Assembly: GCA_963696025.1 (NCBI GenBank)
Contig: CAVOII010000004.1
Coordinates: 806,001 to 870,000 of the forward strand
Reading direction: 5' to 3'
DNA from: JABCYV01 sp963696025
GTDB taxonomy: Bacteria; Acidobacteriota; Terriglobia; Terriglobales; Acidobacteriaceae
Length of the DNA stretch: 64,000 nt
The number at the start of each line of letters is the position of its first letter. Within the stretch, counting starts at the first letter, position 1. A model generated the notes under the pieces. It worked only from the letters and a program-made list of their open reading frames with translations, did not search any database and had not been told where the DNA came from. This document shows positions 34,910-44,940 of this stretch, piece after piece. The position numbers and the translations under genes are program-made.

Positions 34910-36517
34910 CTAACGGGATGTCGCCGGATCGCCCGCTCTCGGAGGACGTGAAGGGGGAGGAACAGACGCCTTCTTGTCCTGAAAATCAAGACCGAAAGAC
35001 GGATTCTCATAGGTTCCCGAGATTCGCACCGGCAAGATTTCTCCCTTTTTCTTCTTTTTGAAAAATGGATCCATCAGTTTCAACAGCAACGCCTTGGCTC
35101 CGCCGGTTGTATTCGATATTTTTGAATCCACTTGCATCTGGCCGTGCAAATCGATCTTGTGATTGATCACGTTGTAAGTTCCATGCATGCGGGCCGCTGC
35201 CCCAGGCACGCCGAAAGAAAGATCGTTAAAATTTGCAACACCATCGGCGAGCGCTACTTGCCCGGTGAGGTCAGTGAGCACAGTCTCGGGATCGGGCGGA
35301 TCCTTTTCTCCCCGCGCACCGGCACTCAGTTTGTTCACACCTTCCTGGGTTGAAGGCTTGGAAAATTCTCCCGCGCCGATTCCGAATCCGCCTTTCAGCA
35401 ATACTTTTTTAAGGAAGGGTCGATCGCCCGGTGGAATTTCGACCTTGGCCCCCAACGTGACTGTGCCGGACATCGGCGCCCGGGCTTTCTTGACGAAGAG
35501 TGCCAGTATGTCTTGGATGCGGCCGTAGCTGGTGCATAGATTAATCAATGCTGTCTTGCCCGCGCCGTTAGAAGATTTTGCGATGCTGCCCTCGGCCACA
35601 ACGTGCGTCTTTCGGAAGTGTGCGTCCACACGCTTGAGGAAGGTATCGCCCTGCCTAGCGTCAACGTATGCGCTGAATTCTGTTATTAATTGGACGGGAT
35701 GCCCGCCCGATTTGACTTCGAAGTTAGGAGTGTCAGTTGTGCCTGAGATGTCGATGTGTCCCAGGTTGCCATTAAATTTTCCCACCGAAGACAGCATGCC
35801 TGCAATGCCCCGGTAGACGCTCAGATTCGCCTGCTCAAATTTGTACTGACCGGATATCGGCGTCCGCGACGGATCCTCCTTATCCCAAACGCCGAACTTG
35901 CCCATAGTCGTGATTTCACCCGGAGGCTCAGGATTGTGAACTCTGAGGCGGTAGCTGAGCGGACCGGCCCACCCTACGTCACGAAAAGAAGCCTCGCGTA
36001 TATCGAAGCGTAGTGGCCGTTTCTGCGGATTGCGTGAAGCGAACTCGAGGGTCGCACCATTAGTGACGACCTCGCCGATCGTAATGGTTGAGTGCGTGGT
36101 GTGAAAGGGTTTCCCGCTGCCCAGCGGCGGAATGAACACATGCAGGTTTTCGGCAGTGATGCGGCTGATATGGCGGGACAGAATACCGGAATATGCGCCT
36201 CTGATCACCAATCTTTCAATTGTGACGAGCGGCTTGGTGGCGTCCCCGTGAATGAACACGAGGCCCTCCAGTATGCAACCCGGATAGGGGAAATATGTAC
36301 GGCGAAAGGTACGGACCCGCACCTGGCTGTCGCTTACCTCTTGCAAATTTTGTACTACTGGCTGCTGCGCAAACGGCCACAGGCGGCTACCCGAAAATGC
36401 TGCCACGCCGAAAGCTGCCGCCAATGTCAATATGAGGGCTGTTCTCCTGGCTCGCAGCCCTCCGAATCGTTGAGCTCTCGCCAACTTCGAGTCGGGCGTG
36501 AGTGTAGCCGGAGGCAT
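34910..36517 (-). CDS. AsmA-like inner-membrane-anchored protein
   Basis: About 535 residues from the ATG at 36517; a GTG at 36592 is an alternative. A single N-terminal membrane anchor (A-L-I-L-T-L-A-A-A-F-G-V-A-A-F) is followed by a long beta-rich periplasmic region. The C-terminal segment V-A-L-A-D-G-V-A-N-F-N-D-L-S-F-G-V-P-G-A-A-A-R-M-H-G-T-Y is typical of the AsmA/TamB-like group that bridges the envelope and moves lipids. The tail is K-K-K-K-K and Pro-rich. Function is inferred from family only. Confidence 0.7.
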   Translation of the reverse strand: MPPATLTPDSKLARAQRFGGLRARRTALILTLAAAFGVAAFSGSRLWPFAQQPVVQNLQEVSDSQVRVRTFRRTYFPYPGCILEGLVFIHGDATKPLVTIERLVIRGAYSGILSRHISRITAENLHVFIPPLGSGKPFHTTHSTITIGEVVTNGATLEFASRNPQKRPLRFDIREASFRDVGWAGPLSYRLRVHNPEPPGEITTMGKFGVWDKEDPSRTPISGQYKFEQANLSVYRGIAGMLSSVGKFNGNLGHIDISGTTDTPNFEVKSGGHPVQLITEFSAYVDARQGDTFLKRVDAHFRKTHVVAEGSIAKSSNGAGKTALINLCTSYGRIQDILALFVKKARAPMSGTVTLGAKVEIPPGDRPFLKKVLLKGGFGIGAGEFSKPSTQEGVNKLSAGARGEKDPPDPETVLTDLTGQVALADGVANFNDLSFGVPGAAARMHGTYNVINHKIDLHGQMQVDSKISNTTGGAKALLLKLMDPFFKKKKKGEILPVRISGTYENPSFGLDFQDKKASVPPPSRPPRAGDPATSR

Positions 36518-36781
36518 GGGACTTGGAGTCCGATTGGCAAACGTGAGTTGCTTGGTCTTGTTGAGTGGCAGTATTCCCTTCGAAGCCTGCACCTATTGCC
36601 ACAATTCATTGCCTTTTTAGACCAAATCGAGGTTTTCCACACCCCTGGACCTTTTCATTCACTAGATACTTGTGAGTGTAAATCGCGTCTTCCAGCAACC
36701 GAAACTCCCTCCGATAGTGCCGCGTCACCCGTTACAATAAGGCGGTTGCACTAAGGTAAACGCAGGAATCTCCCTTTAGCC

Positions 36782-38974
36782 ATGATGATTTCTATTCGAC
36801 CCCATGCCGCAGCGATTATGCTGTTACTTATGAGTATCCTGATCGGCGGTATCCTGATCGGCGACAAAGCTATCGCGCACAGCTCCCCCAACTCGGTGCC
36901 AGCCCCAACCAACGACTTCGGCCCCTCCAATCCCTTTTACGCGCCCAGTACGCTGCCCTTCGAAGCTCCGCCCTTCGACAAGATCAAGGACGAAGACTTC
37001 CAGGCAGCGATCGACGCGGGGATGGCGCAACAGCAGGCCGAAATCCAGAGCATCGCGGAGAATCCCGACGCCCCTACCTTCGATAACACCTTCGTCGCGA
37101 TGGAAAAGAGCGGCAAGTTGCTGCAACGTGTCGTGGCAGCCTTCGACGGAGTCACGGGCGCAAACACCGACCCCACACTCCAAAAGATCAAAACCATCGA
37201 GGCCCCCAAACTTGCCGCTCATGAGGACTTCATCTACCTCAACACGAAACTTTTCGCGCGCGTATCCACGATTTACAAGCAACGCGCGTCACTCAAGCTC
37301 GACCCAGAGTCTCTTCGCCTGGTCGAGTACTACTACGACAAGTTCGTACACGCTGGCGCCAACCTCTCCGAAACCGATAAGACCGAACTGAAGAACCTCA
37401 ATGAAGAGGCGTCCTCACTTTCGAACTCCTTCACCAACAAACTCCTCGCCGCCACAAAGGAAGGCGCGTACGTCACCATTGACAAAAACGCGCTGGCCAG
37501 CCTCTCCGAAGCTCGCATCGCGGCCGCCGCGCAGGCCGCCCGGAGCCGAAAGCTCGAAGGCTTTTTAATTCCGCTTCAGAACACCACTCAGCAGCCCGAC
37601 CTTGTTTCGCTCAGCAATCGTGTTACCCGTCAGACAATCTTCGAGCACTCCTGGAACCGCGCTGAGCGTGCCGACACCAATGACACGCGCGACACTATCG
37701 CCCGTCTCGCTCAGCTCCGCGCTCAGAAGGCCAAACTTCTGGGCTTTCCGAGCTTCGCCGCGTGGAAGATCGAGGATCAAATGGCGAAAACACCTGAAGC
37801 CGCTCTGCACTTCATGGATGCCCTCGTTCCGGCCTCAACCGCAAAAGCCGCCCAAGAAGCACAAGATATCCAATCGGTCATCGACGCCCAACACGGCGGA
37901 TTCCAGCTCCAGCCGTGGGACTGGAAGTTCTACGCCGAGCAGGTCCGCAAAGCTCGTTACAATCTCGACGACGCGCAGGTAAAGCCCTACTTCGAGCTTA
38001 ACAACGTCCTTGAGAACGGTGTCTTCTACGCCGCCAATCAGCTCTACGGACTAACTTTCAAAGAGCGGCACGACCTGCCCGTCTACCACCCCGACGTACG
38101 CGTCTTCGAGGTCTTCGACGCCAATGGCAAGCACCTCGCACTTTTTTACTGCGACTACTTCAAGCGTGACAATAAGAACGGTGGCGCCTGGATGTCGAAC
38201 TTCGTCGAGCAGTCGCGCCTGCTTGCGACCCTCCCAGTCATCTACAATGTCGCCAACTTCTCCAAACCGGCTGAAGGCGAACCTGCCCTTATCAGCTTCA
38301 CGGATGTCATTACTATGTTCCACGAGTTCGGACACGCACTGCACGGTATGTTCTCTGACGCCGAGTATCCCACCCTGGCCGGCACCGCAACCGCTCGCGA
38401 CTTCGTCGAATTTCCCTCGCAGTTCAACGAGCACTGGGCCCTCTATCCGTCGATCTTCACTCACTACGCAAAGCACTACCAAAGCGGCGCCCCCATGCCG
38501 GAGGAACTCGCCGAGCGGATCCGGAAAGCCGAGACCTTCAACAAAGGCTACGACATGACCGAACTCCTGGCCGCGGCCGAACTCGACATGCAGTGGCACT
38601 TGCTTCCTCCTAATGCGCCCCTCCAGAAGCCCGACGAGTTTGAAAAGCAGGCGCTCGACAAGACCCGCCTCAACGTCAGCTACGTACCACCCCGCTATCG
38701 CTCTACCTACTTCAGCCATATCTGGGGAGGCGGCTACAGCGCCGGCTACTACGCCTATCTCTGGACCCAGATGCTCGCCGACGATGGCTACCAGTGGTTC
38801 GTGGAAAACGGCGGCCTAACCCGCGTCAACGGCGATCGCTTTCGCCAGATGGTGCTCTCGCGTGGCAACACCCAAGACCTCGCCAAAATGTACGAAGCCT
38901 GGCGCGGGGCACCTCCCAACACGAAGGCGATGCGGAAGTACCGTGGCCTCGAGGAATCCGCTCCGGCAAAATAG
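36782..38974 (+). CDS. M3-family metallopeptidase (peptidyl-dipeptidase Dcp-like)
   Basis: A 730-residue zinc peptidase. The N-terminus has a signal-like hydrophobic segment (I-M-L-L-L-M-S-I-L-I-G-G-I-L-I-G), so it is probably periplasmic. The zinc site is H514-E-F-G-H518 in M-F-H-E-F-G-H-A-L-H, with the third ligand expected in D-F-V-E-F-P-S-Q about 25 residues later. Dcp-like enzymes release C-terminal dipeptides from oligopeptides. Length fits Dcp (about 680) plus the signal. The gene is single, with a high share of C-ending codons. Confidence 0.92.
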   Translation: MMISIRPHAAAIMLLLMSILIGGILIGDKAIAHSSPNSVPAPTNDFGPSNPFYAPSTLPFEAPPFDKIKDEDFQAAIDAGMAQQQAEIQSIAENPDAPTFDNTFVAMEKSGKLLQRVVAAFDGVTGANTDPTLQKIKTIEAPKLAAHEDFIYLNTKLFARVSTIYKQRASLKLDPESLRLVEYYYDKFVHAGANLSETDKTELKNLNEEASSLSNSFTNKLLAATKEGAYVTIDKNALASLSEARIAAAAQAARSRKLEGFLIPLQNTTQQPDLVSLSNRVTRQTIFEHSWNRAERADTNDTRDTIARLAQLRAQKAKLLGFPSFAAWKIEDQMAKTPEAALHFMDALVPASTAKAAQEAQDIQSVIDAQHGGFQLQPWDWKFYAEQVRKARYNLDDAQVKPYFELNNVLENGVFYAANQLYGLTFKERHDLPVYHPDVRVFEVFDANGKHLALFYCDYFKRDNKNGGAWMSNFVEQSRLLATLPVIYNVANFSKPAEGEPALISFTDVITMFHEFGHALHGMFSDAEYPTLAGTATARDFVEFPSQFNEHWALYPSIFTHYAKHYQSGAPMPEELAERIRKAETFNKGYDMTELLAAAELDMQWHLLPPNAPLQKPDEFEKQALDKTRLNVSYVPPRYRSTYFSHIWGGGYSAGYYAYLWTQMLADDGYQWFVENGGLTRVNGDRFRQMVLSRGNTQDLAKMYEAWRGAPPNTKAMRKYRGLEESAPAK

Positions 38975-39221
38975 CGCATATTGAGGGCGCTAACCTCGTT
39001 ACATTTCGTGTGAATTGCTCTGGCGAACCACGCACACCATTCTTTTCTTAAATCCAGACAACTTCCGTTTGAGTCGAGGGTTTGATTCGAACGAAGCTAG
39101 ACAGCTTCCCGGTTGAGATCTCAGCAAGTGAATCGTGAACCGCTCCAACGTAGTTCTTCTACGCGGAGGAGCTGTTCATCCAAAAATCAGCGCCAAACCT
39201 TCAAAACTCTAAAGGAGACTT

Positions 39222-39932
39222 ATGAAACGTCGCACACCTGTCGCTTTGCAACTTGCAACCCTGTGTGTTGTTCTGGCCGCATATGGTCTCGCCGCCGACA
39301 ACGCTTACCTTTACATCGTTCACGGCATTCCAGGACGGGATATTGCAGATAATCTCAATCCTGGTTTGCCGATCGATGTTCTGATTAATGGCGAGTCTTG
39401 TGCGTCACGGGGACTAACTTTCGGCAGCACCATTGGGCCGTTCAGTTTTTCTCCTGGAACGTATGAAGTACAGATCAGCGACGCCAACACCCTGGCGCCC
39501 TGTACGAATTCGCCCTTCATCGACTCGCAAGTAACTTTAACTTCTGGAGCAAGTCTGTCGGCCGTAGCTGCAATCAAAAGCGGTCAACCCACTCTGCTGC
39601 AGTTCACCGACAACCTGTCGCCGGTAACGCCTGGTAATGCGCGATTCGTCTTCGCTCAAGCAGCGGATGCGGGCGCGTTACCAGCGAGGCTGACGCAGTT
39701 GTTGGTCAAGGATCCTAAGACGTTCACCGTAACCGCAGGTCCTGGCAAGCAGCAGGCGATCAATGTACCGGATGGCACGTATCTGGTACAGGTTGTCGCC
39801 GTTGGCACTACCGTGTTGGGATCGGAACAGATCGGTTTAGCCGATCAGTCAGCCACCTTCACCTACGCTGCCGGGGAGGCGGCGAACAACTCGGTAAGAC
39901 TGATCAATAGAACTGTGCAAGGCGTGTTCTAG
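39222..39932 (+). CDS. secreted DUF4397-domain protein
   Basis: A 236-residue exported protein with ribosome site AAAGGAGAC and a signal peptide ending at G-L-A-A-D. The mature part shows the two beta-sandwich-like halves of DUF4397: V-H-G-I-P-G-x-D...P-V-D-V-L-I-N-G and F-G-x-x-x-G-P-F-S-F-S-P-G-T-Y-E-V. The last residues are V-R-L-I-N-R-T-V-Q-G-V-F. Family members are cell-surface or periplasmic proteins of unknown function. A good terminator follows. Confidence 0.78.
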   Translation: MKRRTPVALQLATLCVVLAAYGLAADNAYLYIVHGIPGRDIADNLNPGLPIDVLINGESCASRGLTFGSTIGPFSFSPGTYEVQISDANTLAPCTNSPFIDSQVTLTSGASLSAVAAIKSGQPTLLQFTDNLSPVTPGNARFVFAQAADAGALPARLTQLLVKDPKTFTVTAGPGKQQAINVPDGTYLVQVVAVGTTVLGSEQIGLADQSATFTYAAGEAANNSVRLINRTVQGVF

Positions 39933-39950
39933 CCAAGACAGTTCTAAAAA

Positions 39951-39978
39951 GGGCCGTGCTTGCGCGGCCCGTCTTTAT
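39951..39978 (+). terminator. rho-independent terminator of the DUF4397 gene
   Basis: GGGCCG and CGGCCC (39951-39956 and 39965-39970) form a GC-rich stem with a short loop. It is preceded by AAAAA and followed by GTCTTTATT. Confidence 0.7.
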
Positions 39979-40041
39979 TGGCCCTGGCCGAGTTGCTTTC
40001 TTTTTCCCTTCAGTCATAATACCGAGGTTCGGAGCCACGCC

Positions 40042-41802
40042 GTGACCAGTGGTACCCGCTGCCTCCCCGCCGTCCTCAGCCGTAGCCCGCAGGGCTGCAT
40101 GCTCATTTGGCTTATGGCTCTCGTCGTTTCAATCTTCTCTTGTCCCACTTCAGCTCATTCCCAGGATTTGCAAGGGCCGAACTCCCTCTCCAGCAGTTTG
40201 CGTGGAACGGTGATCAACGGCGCTACGCGTGAACCCGTACCTCGCGCTCTGGTGCACTCGCCTGATAACCGCTTCGCAACTTTCACCGACGATCACGGCC
40301 GTTTCGAATTCAATTTTCCGCCAACAGAATCCAAGACTACCAGCCCCACGAACGAGCAAGGGTTTGACAACCGCCCCACGCAGTTGACGGCCCGCAAACC
40401 CGGTTTTCTCGGGGATCGTAACTGGGTATCCTACCAGGCTCAAAACGCCGCCACTGACGACATCAATATTTCTCTCATTCCCGAATCACTCATCGTTGGT
40501 CGCGTGAGTCTCCCGTCTTCCAATCAAGCCGATCGCATCACCGTGCAGGTTTATAGACGTCAGGTGACAGAGGGCCGCGCACGCTGGGTTCCCGCCGGGA
40601 GCGCACGCACGCGCTCTAACGGCGAGTTTCGCATCGCCGATCTCTCGGCAGGTACTTACAAGCTCTTCACCGACGAAATGGTAGACCGCGATCCCATTAC
40701 CTTCGATCCGAACGGCCAGCTCTACGGATATCCGCCCATCTTCTATCCAACGGCCCCCGATTTCGCATCGGCCTCTCCCATTATTCTCGAAGCCGGCAAA
40801 ACTTTCCACGCCGAGCTCTCTCCTGTGCTTCAGCCCTATTACTCGGTCAAGATCTCCGTCACCAATATGCAGGTCGAGGGCGGGTTGCAAGTCTCCGTTG
40901 CCCATCATGGCCCGGGATATTCTCTGGCGTACGCCGGAAATCAAAAGATCGAGGGTGGGTTACCCAACGGCACTTACACGGTAGAAGCCACGCTGCAGGG
41001 TCAGCAGTCGGCGAGCGGCAGCGTGAATATCATGGTGAAAGGCGCACCTCTCACAAACGCAAACCTGGCACTTATCCCCAACGGCTCGATTCCAGTCAAT
41101 ATAAAAGAGGATCTAAGCGCGAGCACCGGCCACGACCCGGCCCTCGTCTCCAGAACCGGAAAATTCTCGCGTGAGCAAAAGGCTAATGTCAATTTGCTGC
41201 CTGTCGACGACTTCGATCGGCCGGGAGGCGGGTGGGCCCGCCAGGCTCGCCAGACCAACGACAACGACCTCGTGCTCGAGAACGTCGAGCCCGGCCGCTA
41301 CTGGGTAAGCGTGAACGCCTTCCGCGGATATGTCGCCTCAGCCGTAGCGGGCGGCATCGATCTCTTACGCCAGCCCCTCGCCGTCGGTCCCGGCGGTGCG
41401 AGTGCTCCCATCGAGATTGTGCTGCGCGATGACACTGCCGCGATCGAAGGCACCGTCGACGGCATGCCAACGCCGCCTCGTAGCGCGCGCAACTCGGCCA
41501 CCGTCGGCGTCACGTACACTGGGCTAGGCCCAACGCCACAGGGCCCGTGGGTCTACTGCGTCCCTCTCCCTGACTCACCAGGCCGCTTCACCGAAAGTTG
41601 GATTTCGCCTGAAGGGACATTTCACATCCAGCAACTCCCTCCGGACGCATATCGCGTTCTCGCCTTCGATCACCAACAGCTGGAACTTGAATATCAGAAT
41701 CCGGAAGCCATGCGCGCCTATCAGGGCAAAGGTTGGGTCGTCCGCCTAGTTCCAGGACAAACTGAGCGCCTGCGGCTGACCTTGATCTCTACCCAGGAGT
41801 GA
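40042..41802 (+). CDS. secreted carboxypeptidase-regulatory-like protein A
   Basis: A 586-residue exported protein starting with GTG; the signal peptide ends near T-S-A-H-S-Q. Residues about 50-140 form a carboxypeptidase-regulatory-like beta-sandwich (S-L-R-G-T-V-I-N-G-A-T-R-E-P-V-P-R-A-L-V). Further Ig-like modules follow (I-V-G-R-V-S-L-P, A-I-E-G-T-V-D-G). No catalytic domain is visible. The next gene encodes a paralogue with the same layout and overlaps it by 4 nt. Both are probably outer-surface or periplasmic structural or binding proteins. Confidence 0.75.
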   Translation: MTSGTRCLPAVLSRSPQGCMLIWLMALVVSIFSCPTSAHSQDLQGPNSLSSSLRGTVINGATREPVPRALVHSPDNRFATFTDDHGRFEFNFPPTESKTTSPTNEQGFDNRPTQLTARKPGFLGDRNWVSYQAQNAATDDINISLIPESLIVGRVSLPSSNQADRITVQVYRRQVTEGRARWVPAGSARTRSNGEFRIADLSAGTYKLFTDEMVDRDPITFDPNGQLYGYPPIFYPTAPDFASASPIILEAGKTFHAELSPVLQPYYSVKISVTNMQVEGGLQVSVAHHGPGYSLAYAGNQKIEGGLPNGTYTVEATLQGQQSASGSVNIMVKGAPLTNANLALIPNGSIPVNIKEDLSASTGHDPALVSRTGKFSREQKANVNLLPVDDFDRPGGGWARQARQTNDNDLVLENVEPGRYWVSVNAFRGYVASAVAGGIDLLRQPLAVGPGGASAPIEIVLRDDTAAIEGTVDGMPTPPRSARNSATVGVTYTGLGPTPQGPWVYCVPLPDSPGRFTESWISPEGTFHIQQLPPDAYRVLAFDHQQLELEYQNPEAMRAYQGKGWVVRLVPGQTERLRLTLISTQE

Positions 41803-43481
41803 ACACGAAAATGTCGCCATTTCGATCTCACTCCCTGACGCCGCAAGTTTTGCTGGCTCTTTTACTCCTCGCCCTGTCTTCTCCGGTCATCGCACAATCA
41901 CCTGCTCAACAGCCTTCGCAAGGCGCCGGCTTCTTCCGTGTGGCCGGTACAATAGTGAGCGCTACCGAAGGCCATCCTCTTTCCCGTGCGCGCGTTACTC
42001 TGCAGGACGCCAAGAACCGCGAAAAGCAGGTTTTCATGATCACGGGCGACGACGGCCACTTCGAATTCGCCGGCGTTCCTGCCGGAAAATATTCTCTCGA
42101 CGGCGCCAAGCGCGGCTATATCAGCGCGGCATACGATGCGCACGAGCAGTTCTCTACCGCGATCGTGACTGCCGCCGGCGTCGACACCGAGAATCTTACC
42201 CTCCGTCTCGTGCCCACGGCCGTGCTTAGCGGCCACGTGCTGGACGAATTTGGCGAACCCCTTCGCAACGCTAATGTCACTCTGTGGCGGGATGACCACA
42301 GCGCTGGCGTCAGCCGCACGGTACGTTTTCGCAACGGAGCGTCCGACGATCAGGGATCGTTCGAATTCGCTCCCCTCGATGCCGGAACTTACTTCGTCTC
42401 CGTCGCCGCTACGCCGTGGTATGCGGTTCATCCGCCGTCGGTTCATCAGACGGGGCAGCCCGAACTCACCACCTCAGTCGATCGTTCTCTCGACGTTGCC
42501 TATCTTCCTACCTATTACTCTGGAGCTACTGAGGTCGAGGACGCGTCGCCAATCCTCGTCCGCGGTGGTGATCGTCTCGATTTCGATCTCCACCTGTCGC
42601 CCGTCCCCGCCTTGCATGTAATTCTGCGCAACCCGCCGTCGGAAAACGAACACGGCTTCACCTATCCCATGCTTTTCAAGCGCGACTTCGACGGCCCGCA
42701 ACGCCCCGTCCAAGCCGACGTGCAGATGGCTTCGCCAGGTGTCCTTGAGATGACCGTAGCCCCCGGCAAGTATGAGGTGCGATTTCCGCAACGTAACGGA
42801 CCAAGCCAATTTGCCGAGATCGACATTAGTCAGGACAATCAGGAAGTCGATCTCTCCAGCGGTCAAGCCGTCAGCAACGTCAACGCGAAGATCGAGCTTA
42901 TCGGCGAAACCGCACTTCCTCCCCGCATCGGGATTGGGCTTCGCAATGTTCAGCACCGCGACGCCGCCTGGGAATTTATGGTGGAGTCCAAACGTGAAGT
43001 CACGTTCGCTGACGTCGTCCCCGGTACCTACGACGTCCTGGCCGGAGCCGCGTCCCGCGCGTATTCAGTGATCCGTATGACCGTAAACGGCTCTCCCGTC
43101 TCCGGACACTCGCTCACCGTCCCGCCGGGTGCGACCTTGAATCTCTCTTTATCACTTGTCGGGGGTCTCGGCGACGTCAACGGCCTCGCGCAACGCGACG
43201 GTAAGGGCGCCGCCGGGGCCATGATCGTCCTGGTTCCCAAAAACCCCGAAGCCAACCATGAGCTTTTTCGCCGGGACCAGAGCGACCTCGACGGCACCTT
43301 CACTTTCCACAGCGTGATTCCCGATGCGTACACGGTGATTGCCATCGAGAACGGCTGGGACCTGGACTGGTCGAAGCCCGCTATCATCGCGCGCTACGCC
43401 GCTCACGGCCAAGAAATACTCGTCGGCGGCTCTCAAACCGCTATCCAGCTTTCTCGTCCCGTTGAAATTCAGCCGAAATGA
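41799..43481 (+). CDS. secreted carboxypeptidase-regulatory-like protein B
   Basis: A 560-residue paralogue of the preceding protein. GTG at 41799 overlaps the previous stop (GTGA); an ATG at 41811 is 11 nt from AGGAG and is the alternative start. The signal peptide ends at P-V-I-A-Q. Recognisable modules are V-A-G-T-I-V-S-A-T-E-G-H-P-L-S-R-A-R-V-T-L near residue 50, L-S-G-H-V-L-D-E-F-G-E-P-L near 145, and a C-terminal D-V-N-G-L-A-Q-R-D-G-K-G-A-A-G-A. The overlap suggests coupled, roughly equal production of A and B. Function is unknown. Confidence 0.75.
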   Translation: MNTKMSPFRSHSLTPQVLLALLLLALSSPVIAQSPAQQPSQGAGFFRVAGTIVSATEGHPLSRARVTLQDAKNREKQVFMITGDDGHFEFAGVPAGKYSLDGAKRGYISAAYDAHEQFSTAIVTAAGVDTENLTLRLVPTAVLSGHVLDEFGEPLRNANVTLWRDDHSAGVSRTVRFRNGASDDQGSFEFAPLDAGTYFVSVAATPWYAVHPPSVHQTGQPELTTSVDRSLDVAYLPTYYSGATEVEDASPILVRGGDRLDFDLHLSPVPALHVILRNPPSENEHGFTYPMLFKRDFDGPQRPVQADVQMASPGVLEMTVAPGKYEVRFPQRNGPSQFAEIDISQDNQEVDLSSGQAVSNVNAKIELIGETALPPRIGIGLRNVQHRDAAWEFMVESKREVTFADVVPGTYDVLAGAASRAYSVIRMTVNGSPVSGHSLTVPPGATLNLSLSLVGGLGDVNGLAQRDGKGAAGAMIVLVPKNPEANHELFRRDQSDLDGTFTFHSVIPDAYTVIAIENGWDLDWSKPAIIARYAAHGQEILVGGSQTAIQLSRPVEIQPK

Positions 43482-43551
43482 GCAGAGTTTCCGGCCAATC
43501 CACGTCTGTAGGAACAGAATAGCTTACGAATTTCATGAGTTATACTTCATC

Positions 43552-43580
43552 AAGTAAGGAGTAAGTAGGTAGGTAAGTAG
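43552..43580 (+). repeat. short imperfect tandem repeat of GTAAG/GTAGG
   Basis: AAGTAAGGAGTAAGTAGGTA followed by GGTAAGTAG. It ends 12 nt before the next start codon and overlaps where the ribosome site should be (TAAGGAG is inside it). Confidence 0.5.
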
Positions 43581-43591
43581 AGACAGATACC

Positions 43592-44806
43592 ATGCGACGC
43601 ATGCTCCCCATTCTGTGCGTTTTGACCATGATTGCAGGTTCGGCGGTAGAGGACCTGCCCGGCGCCGGTGCCCAGGAGGTCTCAAAGACACCCCGGATAA
43701 AAGGCGCTCTCGATGGTCCACGGACAGCGGTTTTCGAAACGCCCAAGGATTCCTGTCCACATGAACCGAACGATATTCCGGATGCGATGGCCCGAGCCTT
43801 TCGCGATTACACAGGGACAATCCACTTCGTGACCGCGAGCTCGGACATGTTCCAAAGCCTTGGCCCCACTCTGGACAGCCTCCAGCACAGTTGCGAAGTG
43901 GCGCACCGTTCCACGAATGATCCCAATCCGGCGGACTATGACGATCAGACCTGGCTCGATTCTTTCTATACCCTTGACGGCAAAACTATCGCCGCTCTGA
44001 CCCACACCGAGTATCACGGCTGGGCGCACCCCGGCGAGTGCCATTCCCAGAACTTCGGAGAATGCGAGTACGACTCCGATACCTACCATTTCTCCAGGGA
44101 TGGTGGCTACCACTTCGAGTCGTTCAAGGCGCCCCATAACTTTTTAGCGGGAATTCCCTATAAGTATGTGGTCGACCGAGGACCCGCGGGCTACAGCGTC
44201 GACACCAACGTTATCGACTACGGCGGGTGGTACTACGCCATAGCCACGGCTTGGACTTGGCCTCCGAACTGTTCCGGGCAGACGGGGCCGCACGATTGTC
44301 TGACAAGCGGCGGAGCACCCATTCGGACCACCGACGTTTTCGATCCTTCCTCCTGGCGTGGATGGAACGGCACGGATTTCTCTGTGTCCTTCATCGATCC
44401 CTACCTGGGCCCGGTGTCCCATCCCGGGGAGCATGTCTACGCGCCGGTTCCCTACATGTTCGCCGTCAACGGCATTAATATTTATCAGCCCTCGAATGTA
44501 GTTGTCGCGACCCTGTGGGATTACTGGGATAACGAATTGGGACCTCCTGGCTTGTACCTCACCACCTCGGCCGATCTGGTCAACTGGACCACGCCCACGC
44601 TGGTAGTCACTTTAGCTGAGATCCTCGCCAACGATCCCAAGGGGACCTGGCTCTACGCCTATTTTTCGTTGATCGACCCAACCGCGCCGGACCTGAACTT
44701 TTCGATTATCGGTGACCATCCCTACTTGTACTATGTTCGCCTGGACAACAATTCACAGCGTCGGGTCCTTTACCGCCAACCGATCACGTTGACGCTGGCT
44801 CAATAA
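43592..44806 (+). CDS. secreted protein of unknown function (404 aa)
   Basis: An exported protein with a signal peptide ending around G-A-G-A-Q. The mature region is rich in Trp, Tyr, Asp and Gly, with many short motifs of beta-propeller type (Y-T-L-D-G-K-T-I-A-A-L-T-H-T-E-Y-H-G, Y-L-T-T-S-A-D-L-V-N-W-T-T-P). The S-x-D-L-V-N-W motif is characteristic of glycoside-hydrolase propellers (GH32/43-like) and sialidase-like folds. I see no confirmed catalytic triad. Six or more Cys suggest disulfides in the periplasm. Confident family assignment is not possible. Confidence 0.65.
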   Translation: MRRMLPILCVLTMIAGSAVEDLPGAGAQEVSKTPRIKGALDGPRTAVFETPKDSCPHEPNDIPDAMARAFRDYTGTIHFVTASSDMFQSLGPTLDSLQHSCEVAHRSTNDPNPADYDDQTWLDSFYTLDGKTIAALTHTEYHGWAHPGECHSQNFGECEYDSDTYHFSRDGGYHFESFKAPHNFLAGIPYKYVVDRGPAGYSVDTNVIDYGGWYYAIATAWTWPPNCSGQTGPHDCLTSGGAPIRTTDVFDPSSWRGWNGTDFSVSFIDPYLGPVSHPGEHVYAPVPYMFAVNGINIYQPSNVVVATLWDYWDNELGPPGLYLTTSADLVNWTTPTLVVTLAEILANDPKGTWLYAYFSLIDPTAPDLNFSIIGDHPYLYYVRLDNNSQRRVLYRQPITLTLAQ

Positions 44807-44940
44807 GCGGCGCAAGTTGCAGAACCGTCTTTATCATTAGTTTCGATCTCAGTCTCCAAAAGAACCCTCAACTGAGATATAAGCCGACATATACCAAAGC
44901 ATAATTGCGTGCTTGCTGCGCCCCGCCTTAATCTGCTGCC

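Noticed and set aside
43552..43580. CRISPR-like repeat
   Set aside because: The units are 5-8 nt with no spacers; a simple-sequence tandem repeat.
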